Of a stretch of 64,000 bases of DNA, positions 8,973 through 18,267 are shown piece after piece (within the stretch, counting starts at the first letter, position 1; each line of letters begins with the position of its first letter). This DNA is from JAYZQT01 sp964412235 (lineage in GTDB: Bacteria > Pseudomonadota > Alphaproteobacteria > MPNO01 > UBA830): contig CAYPNT010000003.1 in the NCBI GenBank assembly GCA_964412235.1, positions 1 to 64,000 of the forward strand, in the 5' to 3' direction. The notes beneath the pieces were generated by a model, which was not told the origin of the DNA, ran no database searches, and saw nothing but the letters and a program-made list of their open reading frames with translations. Both the position numbers and the translations under genes were made by a program.

Positions 8973-9764
8973 ATGCCGAACATTCGCGTAAACGGTCTTG
9001 ACTTAAATTATGTCATAGATGGTCCTGAAGGTGCACCCTGGATAACCTTCATCACGGGCATCACTAACGATATCAGCATGTGGGACGACAATATTTCAGC
9101 TCTTCGCAAACACTTTCGGTTATTGAGGTTAGACACTCGTGGTCATGGCGCCTCTCAAACAGCACAGGGACCATACTCTTTCGATCAGCTTACCGACGAT
9201 GTCGCAGGAGTATTGAGCGGCCTGGGTATTAAAAAAACTCATATTGTTGGCATCGGCCTTGGCGGGATGACCACAATAGCGTTCGCACTCAGATTTCCCC
9301 AAATCGTTTCGTCAATTGTACCAACGGCCTGTCGGGTGGAGTTAGTCAGCGAATACCAGGCTATCTGGCCACCAATGTTAAAACTGTCGGAACAGGGCGG
9401 AATTGCAGCTATTGTAGACATCACAGCCGATAGATGGTTCCCAGAAAATTATAGGGATTCTAACCCTGAAAAAATGTCTCAAATAAAAGCTATGATCAAA
9501 CGCACCTCGCTCCATGGTTATCATGGCTGTATCCAAGCGCTCCTCACTGTGAGCTTTGGGCCGAGACTACTGGAGCTTAATATGCCCGCACTATTTGTTT
9601 CAGGAGAACTAGATCTATTAGGAGGACCTGCGACCGTAATGCAGCAAATGGCGCAAACGGTCCCAAATGGAAGCCATATATCTCTTCCTGAGGCCGGCCA
9701 TATTTGTAACATCGCTAATCCCGCCGCTTTCAATCTCTCCTTATTAGAGTTTTTTAAAGATTGA
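8973..9764 (+). CDS. Alpha/beta-hydrolase-fold protein lacking the serine nucleophile
   Basis: A 263-residue protein closely patterned on 3-oxoadipate enol-lactonase (PcaD)-type hydrolases: RLDTRGHGAS near residue 52, a nucleophile elbow at 93-97, SGELD for the acid and EAGHICN for the catalytic His. The elbow reads GIGLGG where the family has GLSMGG, so Gly95 (codon GGC) stands in place of the catalytic Ser; AGC to GGC is a single-base change. The rest of the fold looks intact and uninterrupted, so it is either an inactive homologue, a non-hydrolytic fold member, or an enzyme with another mechanism. AAGGAG lies seven bases before the ATG. It is divergent from the split decarboxylase and ends 15 nt before the convergent TPR gene. 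Confidence 0.85.
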   Translation: MPNIRVNGLDLNYVIDGPEGAPWITFITGITNDISMWDDNISALRKHFRLLRLDTRGHGASQTAQGPYSFDQLTDDVAGVLSGLGIKKTHIVGIGLGGMTTIAFALRFPQIVSSIVPTACRVELVSEYQAIWPPMLKLSEQGGIAAIVDITADRWFPENYRDSNPEKMSQIKAMIKRTSLHGYHGCIQALLTVSFGPRLLELNMPALFVSGELDLLGGPATVMQQMAQTVPNGSHISLPEAGHICNIANPAAFNLSLLEFFKD

Positions 9765-9779
9765 AATTTTATAAAGCGG

Positions 9780-11405
9780 CTAGGCTCTCTTACCAAATAG
9801 CATCGTTATATTAATGCGGCGGTTCTCGTAGCCTTTTTTAAAATTGATAACGTCCGTCTCGTGAAATAAATTCGAATTGAATAAAACTGCCCGATTTTGG
9901 GCATATGGCACGACCATTTTTCCACTATTGTTATCGGCGAGAAATTTTCTAATTTTTTCTGGATTTTTGTTATAGGCATCAAAGTTCCAGGATAATGGCG
10001 CCTCAGTGTCGTAAACGACTAACCCTCCGGATGATGGGTCAAGATTTGCAGATGATGGTGTTACCCAAAAATTAAGATTAACTGCGGCAAAATCTGCGTG
10101 CAGCCCAATACCATATAATTCATGGTCATATTTATACGCCCAAAGTTGAGCAAGCGGATGTGCGTCTAGAAGCTTGGGAAATGCCCTCCGGGTATCATCA
10201 GCAATTTGAAGAAGTATTGGGCACGCGAGACCATCTGCACACATAGCACCCAGATACCCTCCGGAATAATTGTATTTAAACCATATTGTGCTTTGCAAAA
10301 GATACTTATTTAACTCAGCCAGTGCTTCACTCGAAAGGAAATTATCTATGTAGATCATACCTGGCGCGCGAGCCATATAAGCGTCAGTAATCTCCTCTGT
10401 ATTTAGTTCAACATTCAATGCTGTACCCGACACCGCACAACCTCTAACAAGATGTATAGGCCGCACGTATGTGGCGTCCAACTCAGCCCGATGCTCAGAC
10501 TTTAGACGAACCAGCGCTGTTTTTTTGGGGGGCCAATTTACTTCGGACTTAATGCGCCGATACTTTGTTGCAAGCTCTTTATAGCGAGGCCCACCGATAC
10601 TCATCTCGGACAAATATTCAAATTGCTCAATGTCATGGGAGAATTTAGACAGGGTTGTATATTCTGTCTCTCGTTGAGGCTGAACAACCTTATTGGGACC
10701 TCGAGTATTTTCAAGAGATTTTTCAAAATACTTTAGTGCTTCTTCGCGGCGTCCTAGCGCCAACAGCGTGACCCCCATATTTGAATAGGGCTGCAAGTAA
10801 AGGCTATTGGCCGATATCGCTGCCTCAAAACATTCTAGTGCCCTTTCATAATTTCCGAGGTCTTTCAACACTATGCCCAGGGTATTCTGTGCCATAGCAT
10901 TTTTGGGCTCTTGTTCAACTGAAGTTTCAAAGCTGGGCAGCGCATCGTGAAGCTTTCTGAGACGTAAATAGGCATAGCCAAGGTTATAGTGAGCGTCCGC
11001 AAAATCGTACTGCAATTCGATCGCAGCCTTATACCGCGCTATAGCATCCTCAAAACGCTCGTCCTTGGTATAAATATTACCAAGATCGTTATGTACATCA
11101 GCACGACTGGGGTCAAACTTAATGGATTTCTCTATAAACTCACAGGCCTTAACATCCTTTCCGTCTTGAAATAGGGCTATCCCCATCAAATGAAGAACTT
11201 CGGGTTCATTGGGCAAAGATGCGAGAATTGTATTGTATATTGACACTGCCTCAGCACGCTTGCCGGAATTCTGCAATCTCTTTGCTGCCTCTAAATTCTT
11301 ACGCAGTGCCCCTATAGCGCCTCCCTCTCTTGCATCTTGTCGGGCGTCAACAGTGACTTGTTTCTTTATCTTTTTAAGCTCTCGACGTCGCTCGGCTCTA
11401 TTCAT
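9780..11405 (-). CDS. TPR protein with C-terminal 2-oxoglutarate/Fe(II) oxygenase domain
   Basis: A 541-residue two-part protein. Residues about 1-30 are highly basic, residues about 35-240 hold consecutive TPR repeats (for example ADVHNDLGNIY, ADAHYNLGYAY, LQPYSNMGVTL), and the C-terminal half is a prolyl-hydroxylase-like double-stranded beta helix. The iron ligands are visible as His436 and Asp438 in GLHADF and His515 in NLFHETD, with Arg529/530 in ENRRIN as the likely 2-oxoglutarate anchor. Known members of this architecture hydroxylate proteins or small molecules and the TPR part recruits a partner. It stands alone on the minus strand, convergent with the hydrolase at 8973. The substrate is unknown. 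Confidence 0.82.
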   Translation of the reverse strand: MNRAERRRELKKIKKQVTVDARQDAREGGAIGALRKNLEAAKRLQNSGKRAEAVSIYNTILASLPNEPEVLHLMGIALFQDGKDVKACEFIEKSIKFDPSRADVHNDLGNIYTKDERFEDAIARYKAAIELQYDFADAHYNLGYAYLRLRKLHDALPSFETSVEQEPKNAMAQNTLGIVLKDLGNYERALECFEAAISANSLYLQPYSNMGVTLLALGRREEALKYFEKSLENTRGPNKVVQPQRETEYTTLSKFSHDIEQFEYLSEMSIGGPRYKELATKYRRIKSEVNWPPKKTALVRLKSEHRAELDATYVRPIHLVRGCAVSGTALNVELNTEEITDAYMARAPGMIYIDNFLSSEALAELNKYLLQSTIWFKYNYSGGYLGAMCADGLACPILLQIADDTRRAFPKLLDAHPLAQLWAYKYDHELYGIGLHADFAAVNLNFWVTPSSANLDPSSGGLVVYDTEAPLSWNFDAYNKNPEKIRKFLADNNSGKMVVPYAQNRAVLFNSNLFHETDVINFKKGYENRRINITMLFGKRA

Positions 11406-11554
11406 AACGGCATGGTCACAATCGTTTTCAATTATTTTATAGCACGATTGGTTCGGATCGTGATACTGAGTGGCTCGTTAAGATAAAACTAAGCCTCTAT
11501 TAAGTTAAAAATCACTTTGAACACACCCAGCCGGATAATGGCACCCTTCCGGGT

Positions 11555-12370
11555 TTATTCTCCTCTAAACCTCGGTTTCCGTCGCTCGGAAAACGCGTCG
11601 ATACCCTCTGCGTAATCGTTGGTCCATCGCAACTTTTCGTAGGAATGACCCTCGACTTCTAGTGAGGTTTTGAGCGGAGCATCATAGGCAGAATTAAGTA
11701 CTTTTTTCAGAGATGAGACCGCAATGGAGGATAGGCTATTTAACCTCTCTGCGTAGTCTTCAACCATTTCCCACATAGCCTTGGCATCATCGGAAACGCC
11801 GGTTAATAAACCCCAATCCAGCGCTTGGACCGCGTTAATACGCGTCCCTAACATGACCATATCCTTGGCGCGAGTGAGGCCAGCAATCCGCGCCACTCTG
11901 ACGCTTCCACCGGACCCTGGCATCTGTCCAAGAGAACTTTCTGGCAAACCCACCAAAGTATCTTTGGTTGCAAAGCGAAAGTCGCAGGCCAAAGCGAGTT
12001 CGAAGCCGACCCCAAACCCATATTTCTCCATAGCGCAAATAACCGGTTTTTCCGCACGCTCGGGAGAGCCGATATTCCAGTGCAAGTCCGACATCTTATT
12101 CTTAGGTATATCCGGAAAGGATTTTACGTCGCCCCCGGAAGTATACACGCCGTTCGCACCCTTAATAACGATTACGCCGACGTCCGGGTCTTCGTCCATC
12201 TCTTCTATAATCGCTTTAATCTGATATCGGCCCTTGAAAGACACGATATTGAGTGGAGGTCGATCGAGAATCAAATATCCGATACGCTTTTGGGCATCAA
12301 CTTCAACACGGAGCCCGTCAAGCGACTCTATGATTGAAGCACGTTGTTTTGAATAATCCTTCTCCGTCAT
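11555..12370 (-). CDS. Enoyl-CoA hydratase/isomerase family protein (HmfE-like by position)
   Basis: A 271-residue crotonase-fold protein. Both positions that carry the catalytic glutamates in crotonase are acidic here: GVGFELALACDFR and GLPESSLGQMPGSGG. The oxyanion-hole region is VYTSGGDVKSF, and the protein ends with the common SERRKPRFRGE tail. It follows the CoA ligase by 14 nt with GGGAAA before its ATG, at the end of the molybdenum hydroxylase operon. In hmfABCDE of furoate-degrading Cupriavidus the fifth gene is also a crotonase, proposed to act on 5-hydroxy-2-furoyl-CoA or its lactone form. That role is inferred only from order. Alternatives are an ordinary enoyl-CoA hydratase or dienoyl-CoA hydratase. 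Confidence 0.85.
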   Translation of the reverse strand: MTEKDYSKQRASIIESLDGLRVEVDAQKRIGYLILDRPPLNIVSFKGRYQIKAIIEEMDEDPDVGVIVIKGANGVYTSGGDVKSFPDIPKNKMSDLHWNIGSPERAEKPVICAMEKYGFGVGFELALACDFRFATKDTLVGLPESSLGQMPGSGGSVRVARIAGLTRAKDMVMLGTRINAVQALDWGLLTGVSDDAKAMWEMVEDYAERLNSLSSIAVSSLKKVLNSAYDAPLKTSLEVEGHSYEKLRWTNDYAEGIDAFSERRKPRFRGE

Positions 12371-12384
12371 TTTTATTTCCCAAA

Positions 12385-13929
12385 TTAGATAGTGGATTTG
12401 TAGCCAGGCAGTATTTCATAGTCACCATCACGCAAGAACCGTCTTAAGAGTTTACCGGCCGCTGATCGCGGTATTCGCTTCACAAATACATATGCGCGCG
12501 GACGTTTAAAAGGGACCATAGCACTCTTTAAACACCATTGATCAAGTGCCTGAGCAGAGCACTTTTTAGAAGCGGGCTCAATAAACGCGACAATTCGAGA
12601 CCCCATTCGCTCATCAGGAACTCCTATCACTGCGGCTTGTTCAACCAATGGTGATTCGGCCAACACATCCTCCACTTCTTCAGGGTATATGTTTTCGCCG
12701 CCCGAAATCACCATATCGTCGACGCGACCTATCACGAATAGTTCTCCATCGTCATCAAAATAGCCGAGATCGCCAGTAAAATACCAACCATGCCTTATCG
12801 CTTTTTTGTCGGCGTCCGGACGTTTCCAGTAACCTGAGAATGCCTCCATACCCTCCATAGGTGCTATTATTTCACCTGGTTCACCATCCGGAATGATATT
12901 GTCAGGGCCGCTATTGCCATCCGGGTCGGGTTCGACGACACGAATGACCTGTCCAATTCCCGCGCGTCCCGCGCAGCCAGGTTTCTCTGTCACGTGGTCG
13001 CAAACGGCGAAGCAAAAAATCTCGCTGGATCCATAAAAGTTTAAGAAGTGATAGGGTTTCAGTTCTTCTTCGCATAACTTAGTCAGCGCCGAAGTCATCG
13101 CCATGCCCGCGTACGCGATATTATTTACCGACCTTAGATCATACTGGTTTCGATTTGGGTGGTAGAGTATATCGTGAAACATTGTTGGCACGAGAAAAAG
13201 GCTGCAGATCTTCTCGACCTCTATCAGCTCCATCGCAGCCTCTGCATCCCAAGCGGGCAAACAACATAGTTTGGAGTTTAATAGCGAACACATAAGCATC
13301 GACCGAATACCCATCGTGTGAAACATCGGCATTACCCCAAGGGTAGACTCACCTTTCTTGTAATAGAGCTGCGCGATGCAATGGCTTGCAGCAAGACGTT
13401 CTGCCCGATGGGACCGCGGAACGCCCTTTGGTCGGCCTGTCGTGCCTGACGTATACAGCATCAAACACACCTCCGTTTCATTCGCCAACGATGGACCTTC
13501 TAACGGGACAGAATTAGTTAATCTTTCAAAATCCCCATCATCAATATCAATTATGATTGGGACAGGAACATTTATTTTTTCAATTGCCCGCGTAACCTCC
13601 TCACGGGACCGGTCTTCAAACGCTATAGCGACAGCATCCGCATCGACGAAAACAAAACCAACCTCTCCAGCCTTTGCACGCCAATTAAAAGGCGTAAAAA
13701 CGGCACCCAACATTTGACACGCCCAGTATAAGGTCGCCGTTTCATACCTGTTGGACAATAAGGCTACAAAATGGTCACCCGGTTTCAGGCCACGCCGTCT
13801 CAATTCGCCTGCGACAGAGCAAATTTCGCTGTACCAGTCCTGATAGGTTCTTCGAACTCCGCCATCAACGATTGCCTCTGCCCGAGGCTCTCGCTGTACG
13901 TGTCGATAGAACAAAGTTCCTAGATTCAC
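12385..13929 (-). CDS. AMP-forming acyl-CoA synthetase (HmfD-like by position)
   Basis: A 514-residue ANL-superfamily ligase that activates a carboxylic acid through an acyl-adenylate to its CoA thioester. Seen motifs: P-loop-like LYTSGTTGRPKGVPRSH, FYGSSE, YFTGDLGYFDDDGE, IGRVDDMVISGGENIYPEEVE and the C-terminal lysine in RSAAGKLLRRFL. The GTG at 13929 overlaps the TGA of the 2Fe-2S subunit as GTGA, so translation is coupled; the frame is open to 13986 but that stretch lies inside the upstream gene. Its place between a three-subunit molybdenum hydroxylase and a crotonase means the hydroxylase may work on the CoA ester it makes, as 2-furoyl-CoA dehydrogenase or 4-hydroxybenzoyl-CoA reductase do (inference). 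Confidence 0.9.
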   Translation of the reverse strand: MNLGTLFYRHVQREPRAEAIVDGGVRRTYQDWYSEICSVAGELRRRGLKPGDHFVALLSNRYETATLYWACQMLGAVFTPFNWRAKAGEVGFVFVDADAVAIAFEDRSREEVTRAIEKINVPVPIIIDIDDGDFERLTNSVPLEGPSLANETEVCLMLYTSGTTGRPKGVPRSHRAERLAASHCIAQLYYKKGESTLGVMPMFHTMGIRSMLMCSLLNSKLCCLPAWDAEAAMELIEVEKICSLFLVPTMFHDILYHPNRNQYDLRSVNNIAYAGMAMTSALTKLCEEELKPYHFLNFYGSSEIFCFAVCDHVTEKPGCAGRAGIGQVIRVVEPDPDGNSGPDNIIPDGEPGEIIAPMEGMEAFSGYWKRPDADKKAIRHGWYFTGDLGYFDDDGELFVIGRVDDMVISGGENIYPEEVEDVLAESPLVEQAAVIGVPDERMGSRIVAFIEPASKKCSAQALDQWCLKSAMVPFKRPRAYVFVKRIPRSAAGKLLRRFLRDGDYEILPGYKSTI

Positions 13930-14411
13930 TGTTCGCAAGCCTGAACTATCGCGCGCACAATCTGTGTGTAGCCAGTACAACGACAAATATGGCCGGAAAG
14001 CATATCCCGGACCTCGTCCTCGGAAGGGGCTGAGTTTTCCTGGAGAAATTTAGTTGCTGACATAAGGATACCTGCCGTACAGAAGCCGCACTGAAGTGCA
14101 CCATTATCGTTGAAAGCTTGTTGAAGCCGATTAAGGGAACCATCACTCTTTGCAAGCCCCTCGACGGTCATGATTTCGAGACCTTCACATTGGACCGCAT
14201 ATCTCAGACAGCTTCTCGTTGCCACGCCTTCAATAATAATCGTACAGGCGCCACAAACACCATGCTCACAACCAACATGTGTACCATAGAGATTTAGTTC
14301 ATGCCGGAGAAAATCGGTGAGCAACATACGTGGCTGGGCAAAGCCGCTATACGATTTCCCGTTAACTATCAACGACACCCGTTGTTTGTGATCTGACTTA
14401 ACCCTCCGCAT
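13926..14411 (-). CDS. Molybdenum hydroxylase 2Fe-2S subunit (CoxS/HmfC-like)
   Basis: About 161 residues with two [2Fe-2S] sites: an N-terminal plant-ferredoxin-type set CEHGVCGAC plus a later Cys, and the C-terminal CGFC / CRC set in a four-helix domain (ALQCGFCTAG and GHICRCTGY). This subunit passes electrons from the molybdenum centre to the FAD subunit. The ATG at 14411 overlaps the upstream TGA as TGATG; a GTG three bases earlier (14414) is equally well placed behind GAGG, so one residue of uncertainty remains. It lies between the FAD subunit and the CoA ligase in a tightly overlapped minus-strand operon. Confidence 0.93.
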   Translation of the reverse strand: MRRVKSDHKQRVSLIVNGKSYSGFAQPRMLLTDFLRHELNLYGTHVGCEHGVCGACTIIIEGVATRSCLRYAVQCEGLEIMTVEGLAKSDGSLNRLQQAFNDNGALQCGFCTAGILMSATKFLQENSAPSEDEVRDMLSGHICRCTGYTQIVRAIVQACEQ

Positions 14412-15289
14412 CACGCGGTGCCTCGCTGCCTCGTGGCGTCGACCATCGCGTCGACAAGTGCTCCGGCTCCCAACACTCGAACGAGTTGCCGACGATAATC
14501 CGCGTTAGCTTGCAAATCGACCATCGGACTGACCGTCTCAGCCACGGCGCTTGCAATCGCATTCGCTGTTTCTGTGTTCGCTAATTTTCCAAGAAAACTA
14601 CTAGTGTCGACGACAAAAGGCCGGTCTTCAATTCCTCCGAGGCCTAGAGATAAATCTTTGATCTTTTCGTCGTTAGAAACGGTGACTTTAGCCGCGACCG
14701 CGGCGATAGCAAAATCTCCATGTCTCTGGGAAATTTCTTTAAAGGAATACCCTGTTTGCGCGACGCTTGTAGGCCAAGTAAGAGCCGTGATAATTTCGTC
14801 AGCTTTTCGATCTGTAGTTAACAAGCCATGAAAGAAGTCACTAGCCGCTACCTCGCGCTGACCACGCATAGAACGTAGCGTGACACTACCCCCTAATGTC
14901 ACGATAGACAGGGGTATTTCTGCGCTGGGGTCTGCATGCGCAACCGATCCGCCCAGGGTTCCACATGAACGAGTTTGGTAATGGCCCACGTAGGGAAGGG
15001 CTCGCATCAACAAAGGCACCGTCGAAGCTAGTTTATCGGATTGCATAGCGATTGCCTGCCGAACCAGTGCGCCAGTTGTTACCTCATCGGCCTTAATCTC
15101 TATTCTGGCGAGTTCCTCAAGGCGGTTTATGTCGATCAGAGCGGCCGGACGAACCAATCGCATATTTAGCATAGCGCCCAAGGACATGCCGCCCGAAATC
15201 AATGCACCATCCTCGCCAAACTCTACTAATAACTGGAGCGCCTCTTCGAGAGAGTCTGGACAACAATATTCGAAAGCGACAGGTTTCAT
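14411..15289 (-). CDS. Molybdenum hydroxylase FAD-binding subunit (CoxM/HmfB-like)
   Basis: A 292-residue FAD subunit of the xanthine dehydrogenase / CO dehydrogenase family. The flavin-binding motifs are ALISGGMSLGAMLNMR near residue 30 and TRSCGTLGGSVAHADPSAE near residue 106. It carries electrons from the Fe-S subunit to an acceptor. The ATG overlaps the stop of the large-subunit gene by 4 nt (ATGA at 15286-15289) and its own stop overlaps the Fe-S subunit start, so the three subunits are coupled at translation. Subunit order large, FAD, Fe-S differs from coxMSL but matches hmfABC. Confidence 0.93.
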   Translation of the reverse strand: MKPVAFEYCCPDSLEEALQLLVEFGEDGALISGGMSLGAMLNMRLVRPAALIDINRLEELARIEIKADEVTTGALVRQAIAMQSDKLASTVPLLMRALPYVGHYQTRSCGTLGGSVAHADPSAEIPLSIVTLGGSVTLRSMRGQREVAASDFFHGLLTTDRKADEIITALTWPTSVAQTGYSFKEISQRHGDFAIAAVAAKVTVSNDEKIKDLSLGLGGIEDRPFVVDTSSFLGKLANTETANAIASAVAETVSPMVDLQANADYRRQLVRVLGAGALVDAMVDATRQRGTA

Positions 15290-18267
15290 GACCGACCCCG
15301 TCCTAGCAACCTAGCAAATGACCCTAGCCCACTGCTCGAGTGGTGTTGAGAAGCGAGCTCTCTCTCAAACCCTTTAAAAAACTGACCAATAAGAAATTTA
15401 GTGACCGTGCCCAGCATACGTTGACCGACAGCCGCAACTTTTCCGCCGACATTCGCCTGATAACTGTACGTAAGCCGCGTCCGACCATCCCCAATATCCT
15501 CAAGTTCAAGCAAGCCTTCTCCTCGCCCAAACCCAAGGCTACCAAACGCGCTACCTGTCAATCGTGCGCTCTTTGCCTCAATCTTGTCATGAATGGTGAT
15601 CCTCGCGCTATACGTACCCTTGATACCCGCAACGCCGATTTTAACAGACGCGCTATAATCATCCTCACCCTCCTGCTCCAAGGCTTCGCAGCCAGGCACC
15701 ACCGCTGATAACGTTTGAGGATCCAGAAGGTTTATCCAAACCTCCTGCCGCATAGCAGAAATTTCTAGTGCACCGGAACCCTCTAATCCGCCGTCAGAAA
15801 ACACCGCGCTTCCCACCCCGTCTCCAAGTTTGGGACGCGCCGAACCAGCACGAACATACTCATTCCCATTCGCCTGAGACCACATTTTATTTAGTGTGAG
15901 TGGGAGTTCTATATCAAAAGACCCTAGTGCGTCAGCCGCAGCATTCGCGACCGCACTGGGCGCCAACATGGAGGAACCATCCCCCATCCCCTTGGCTCCA
16001 AGACTATTATGGGGTGACGGAGTGTTTGAATGCCCGATCGTCAATTTAGGAACCTCGGTGGCCGTTATGCACAAATAGTCGGCAAAAGAGCCTGTTTGCG
16101 GATTTGCACCAGCATCATAAATAAATTCCTCGAGCAAAGCTCCACCAAGACCATGCGCAAATCCACCATAAATTTGGCCTTCAACCACCAATTCGTTCAG
16201 TACGTTTCCCACGTCGTGGACAGAAACATATTTTACGACATCTATTGCGCCAGTACTGGGGTCTATTTCCACGGCTGCAATATCAAAAACATATCCAAAC
16301 GTCACTGCGCTCGCGACCCGGTCCAGGTCGTCGGGCGCGTTAAGCATGGGTGGGTTTAGTATAGCAGCCTCAAACAAGCCGGGTTCCATCCCGGCTGGCA
16401 AACCGGCCGGATGCCAGTGGGTCTGGGAAGCAATGCGTCGCACCGACACAGACTTATCTGGGACACCTACAACTTGGGCTCTGCCGCCAGTCAATTCGAT
16501 ATCTTCTGGCGCAACCTCAAGGTTTTCAGCAGCAATCAATTTTAGTTTTTGAGCGACCTTTTCAGCGCTTTCAACGATTGCACTAATCACAACCGAGGAG
16601 AACCGGTTCGCATAATTACCGGAAGCCAGGGACCAAACGCTAGTAAGCGTGTCGACCTCCGTAACAACGTCGATTTCATCGGGACGCAGACCGAGGATAT
16701 CCGCGACGACCTGAGCGGCCACTGTTCGATGCCCTTGGCCCGCAGGTGTTGAGACTGTCTTTACTGTAACAGATCCCGATGGGTCAAACGACACCGTTGC
16801 CGTGCCAAGTCCACCCGACCTCCCGCCGGCTTTAGCTCTTTCCTCCGGTGTTTGTGCGAGTGAAACATACGCCATATTAGACCCAGACGGCTCAATACCT
16901 GCAGCCATTCCAATACCAAAAAGTTTACCCTCCAGTCGGGCGTGCTCCCGCAAATTCTTAAGATCTTCATAAGCTGCAAGTTCAAGCGCCTTTTCCAGAC
17001 CTCCCTCATAATTTCCAGAATCATATTTGGCACCCGCTGGTGTTTGATACGGAAATTCGTGGGGTTGGATAAAATTGCGTTTCCGTATTTCGGCAGGATC
17101 AATCCCAAGTTCTTTTGCGCCAGCCTCCATCGCTCGCTCTAGACCATAATAAAATTGAGGGCCACCGTACCCACGGTTAAGGCCGATCGGCGTGGTATTG
17201 GTCACAACCAAGCGGTTCTCGACGTATATATTTTGAACACGATAGCAACCATTGGACGCTGAATGCATCCGATAGACCGATGCCGGCTCTGGGGCGCGAA
17301 TAAATGCGCCTACGTTTACAAGGTTTTTAAATCTTAGCCCGAGCAACTCACCGTCAGCTCGAAATGCTGCCTCAATCTGATCTGACCGATCCGAGGCGGT
17401 AGACGAAGCAACCAAATGCTCTAAACGATCCTCTATCCATTTAACGGGATAACCTAGGATGCGAGAGCAACCAGCGATGAGAACCATATACGGAAACATT
17501 GCCTGCTTAAGTCCAAAACTGCCCCCGGAATGCGGGGATGTTATCAACCGTAATCTGTTTCCTTGAACCCCCAAAGCGCCCGTCATAAGGGCGTGTAGGA
17601 TAAAGGGTCCCTGGAAGTTTGACCAAATAGTGTATCGGTCCGGTTGTTGCTCAAAGTTAGCTACTAGACCATACGTCTCCATCGGTGTGGAAGAATAGCG
17701 TGGATATCTCCATGCAAGGGAGATTACCTTGTCAGCAGCTTCGAATGCCGCTTCGGGATCACCATATTTGAATGTTCGATGATGAACCAGATTAGAACCA
17801 ACTTCCTCGTGAAGCAAACTAGCGTCGGCCGCTGTCGCCGCAACGGGATCAGAAAACGCGGGGAGAGGTTCATACTCTGCTTCGACCAACTCCATTGCAT
17901 CTTCCGCGACATACCGATCTTCCGCCACCACAACCGCAACTGGCTCTCCAACGTAGCGAACCTTATCTACCGCGATTGGATAAAACCTAATAGGCACTCT
18001 CACGGCACTCGGGATAGGATCAAGAACATTGGCGATATCCTTACCGGTGACAATGCCTGACACTCCCGCCAGGGCCTCCGCTTTTGTAGTATCGATATTG
18101 ATTATTCGTGCATGGGCGTGAGGAGACCTTAAAATTGCAGCATGCCGCAATCCCGCAAGCGGTTCCAGGTCATCGATAAACCGCGCGTTGCCGGTCAGGA
18201 GTGCGGCGTCTTCCTGCCTGGGGTACCGCGATCCAATCCAACGATCAGTGCCCTCCGACCCGTTAAT
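15286..18267 (-). CDS. Molybdenum hydroxylase large subunit fused to a CoxG domain, probable AUU start
   Basis: A 993-residue molybdopterin-cytosine-dinucleotide-type large subunit. The conserved family N-terminus (RYPRQEDAALLTGNARFIDD, then SPHAHARI) is encoded upstream of the first usual start codon (TTG 18150), back to about 18240. The only plausible start is ATT at 18265-18267, seven bases after a perfect AGGAG; no in-frame ATG, GTG or TTG lies between. The core carries GSFGLKQ and a NRGYGGPQ loop, unlike the AYxCSFR of true CO dehydrogenase. The catalytic Glu in the usual GxGE motif is Asp763 (GMGDGSS). Residues about 815-960 are an SRPBCC/CoxG domain normally made as a separate protein. 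It is the largest gene of the operon 18835-11555; the hmfA-like role (furoyl-CoA hydroxylation) is inferred from order. Confidence 0.88.
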   Translation of the reverse strand: MNGSEGTDRWIGSRYPRQEDAALLTGNARFIDDLEPLAGLRHAAILRSPHAHARIINIDTTKAEALAGVSGIVTGKDIANVLDPIPSAVRVPIRFYPIAVDKVRYVGEPVAVVVAEDRYVAEDAMELVEAEYEPLPAFSDPVAATAADASLLHEEVGSNLVHHRTFKYGDPEAAFEAADKVISLAWRYPRYSSTPMETYGLVANFEQQPDRYTIWSNFQGPFILHALMTGALGVQGNRLRLITSPHSGGSFGLKQAMFPYMVLIAGCSRILGYPVKWIEDRLEHLVASSTASDRSDQIEAAFRADGELLGLRFKNLVNVGAFIRAPEPASVYRMHSASNGCYRVQNIYVENRLVVTNTTPIGLNRGYGGPQFYYGLERAMEAGAKELGIDPAEIRKRNFIQPHEFPYQTPAGAKYDSGNYEGGLEKALELAAYEDLKNLREHARLEGKLFGIGMAAGIEPSGSNMAYVSLAQTPEERAKAGGRSGGLGTATVSFDPSGSVTVKTVSTPAGQGHRTVAAQVVADILGLRPDEIDVVTEVDTLTSVWSLASGNYANRFSSVVISAIVESAEKVAQKLKLIAAENLEVAPEDIELTGGRAQVVGVPDKSVSVRRIASQTHWHPAGLPAGMEPGLFEAAILNPPMLNAPDDLDRVASAVTFGYVFDIAAVEIDPSTGAIDVVKYVSVHDVGNVLNELVVEGQIYGGFAHGLGGALLEEFIYDAGANPQTGSFADYLCITATEVPKLTIGHSNTPSPHNSLGAKGMGDGSSMLAPSAVANAAADALGSFDIELPLTLNKMWSQANGNEYVRAGSARPKLGDGVGSAVFSDGGLEGSGALEISAMRQEVWINLLDPQTLSAVVPGCEALEQEGEDDYSASVKIGVAGIKGTYSARITIHDKIEAKSARLTGSAFGSLGFGRGEGLLELEDIGDGRTRLTYSYQANVGGKVAAVGQRMLGTVTKFLIGQFFKGFERELASQHHSSSGLGSFARLLGRGRS

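Noticed and set aside
15286..18267. Identity as CO dehydrogenase (coxL)
   Set aside because: The AYxCSFR active-site loop of true CO dehydrogenase is missing (NRGYGGPQ instead) and the gene order is different.
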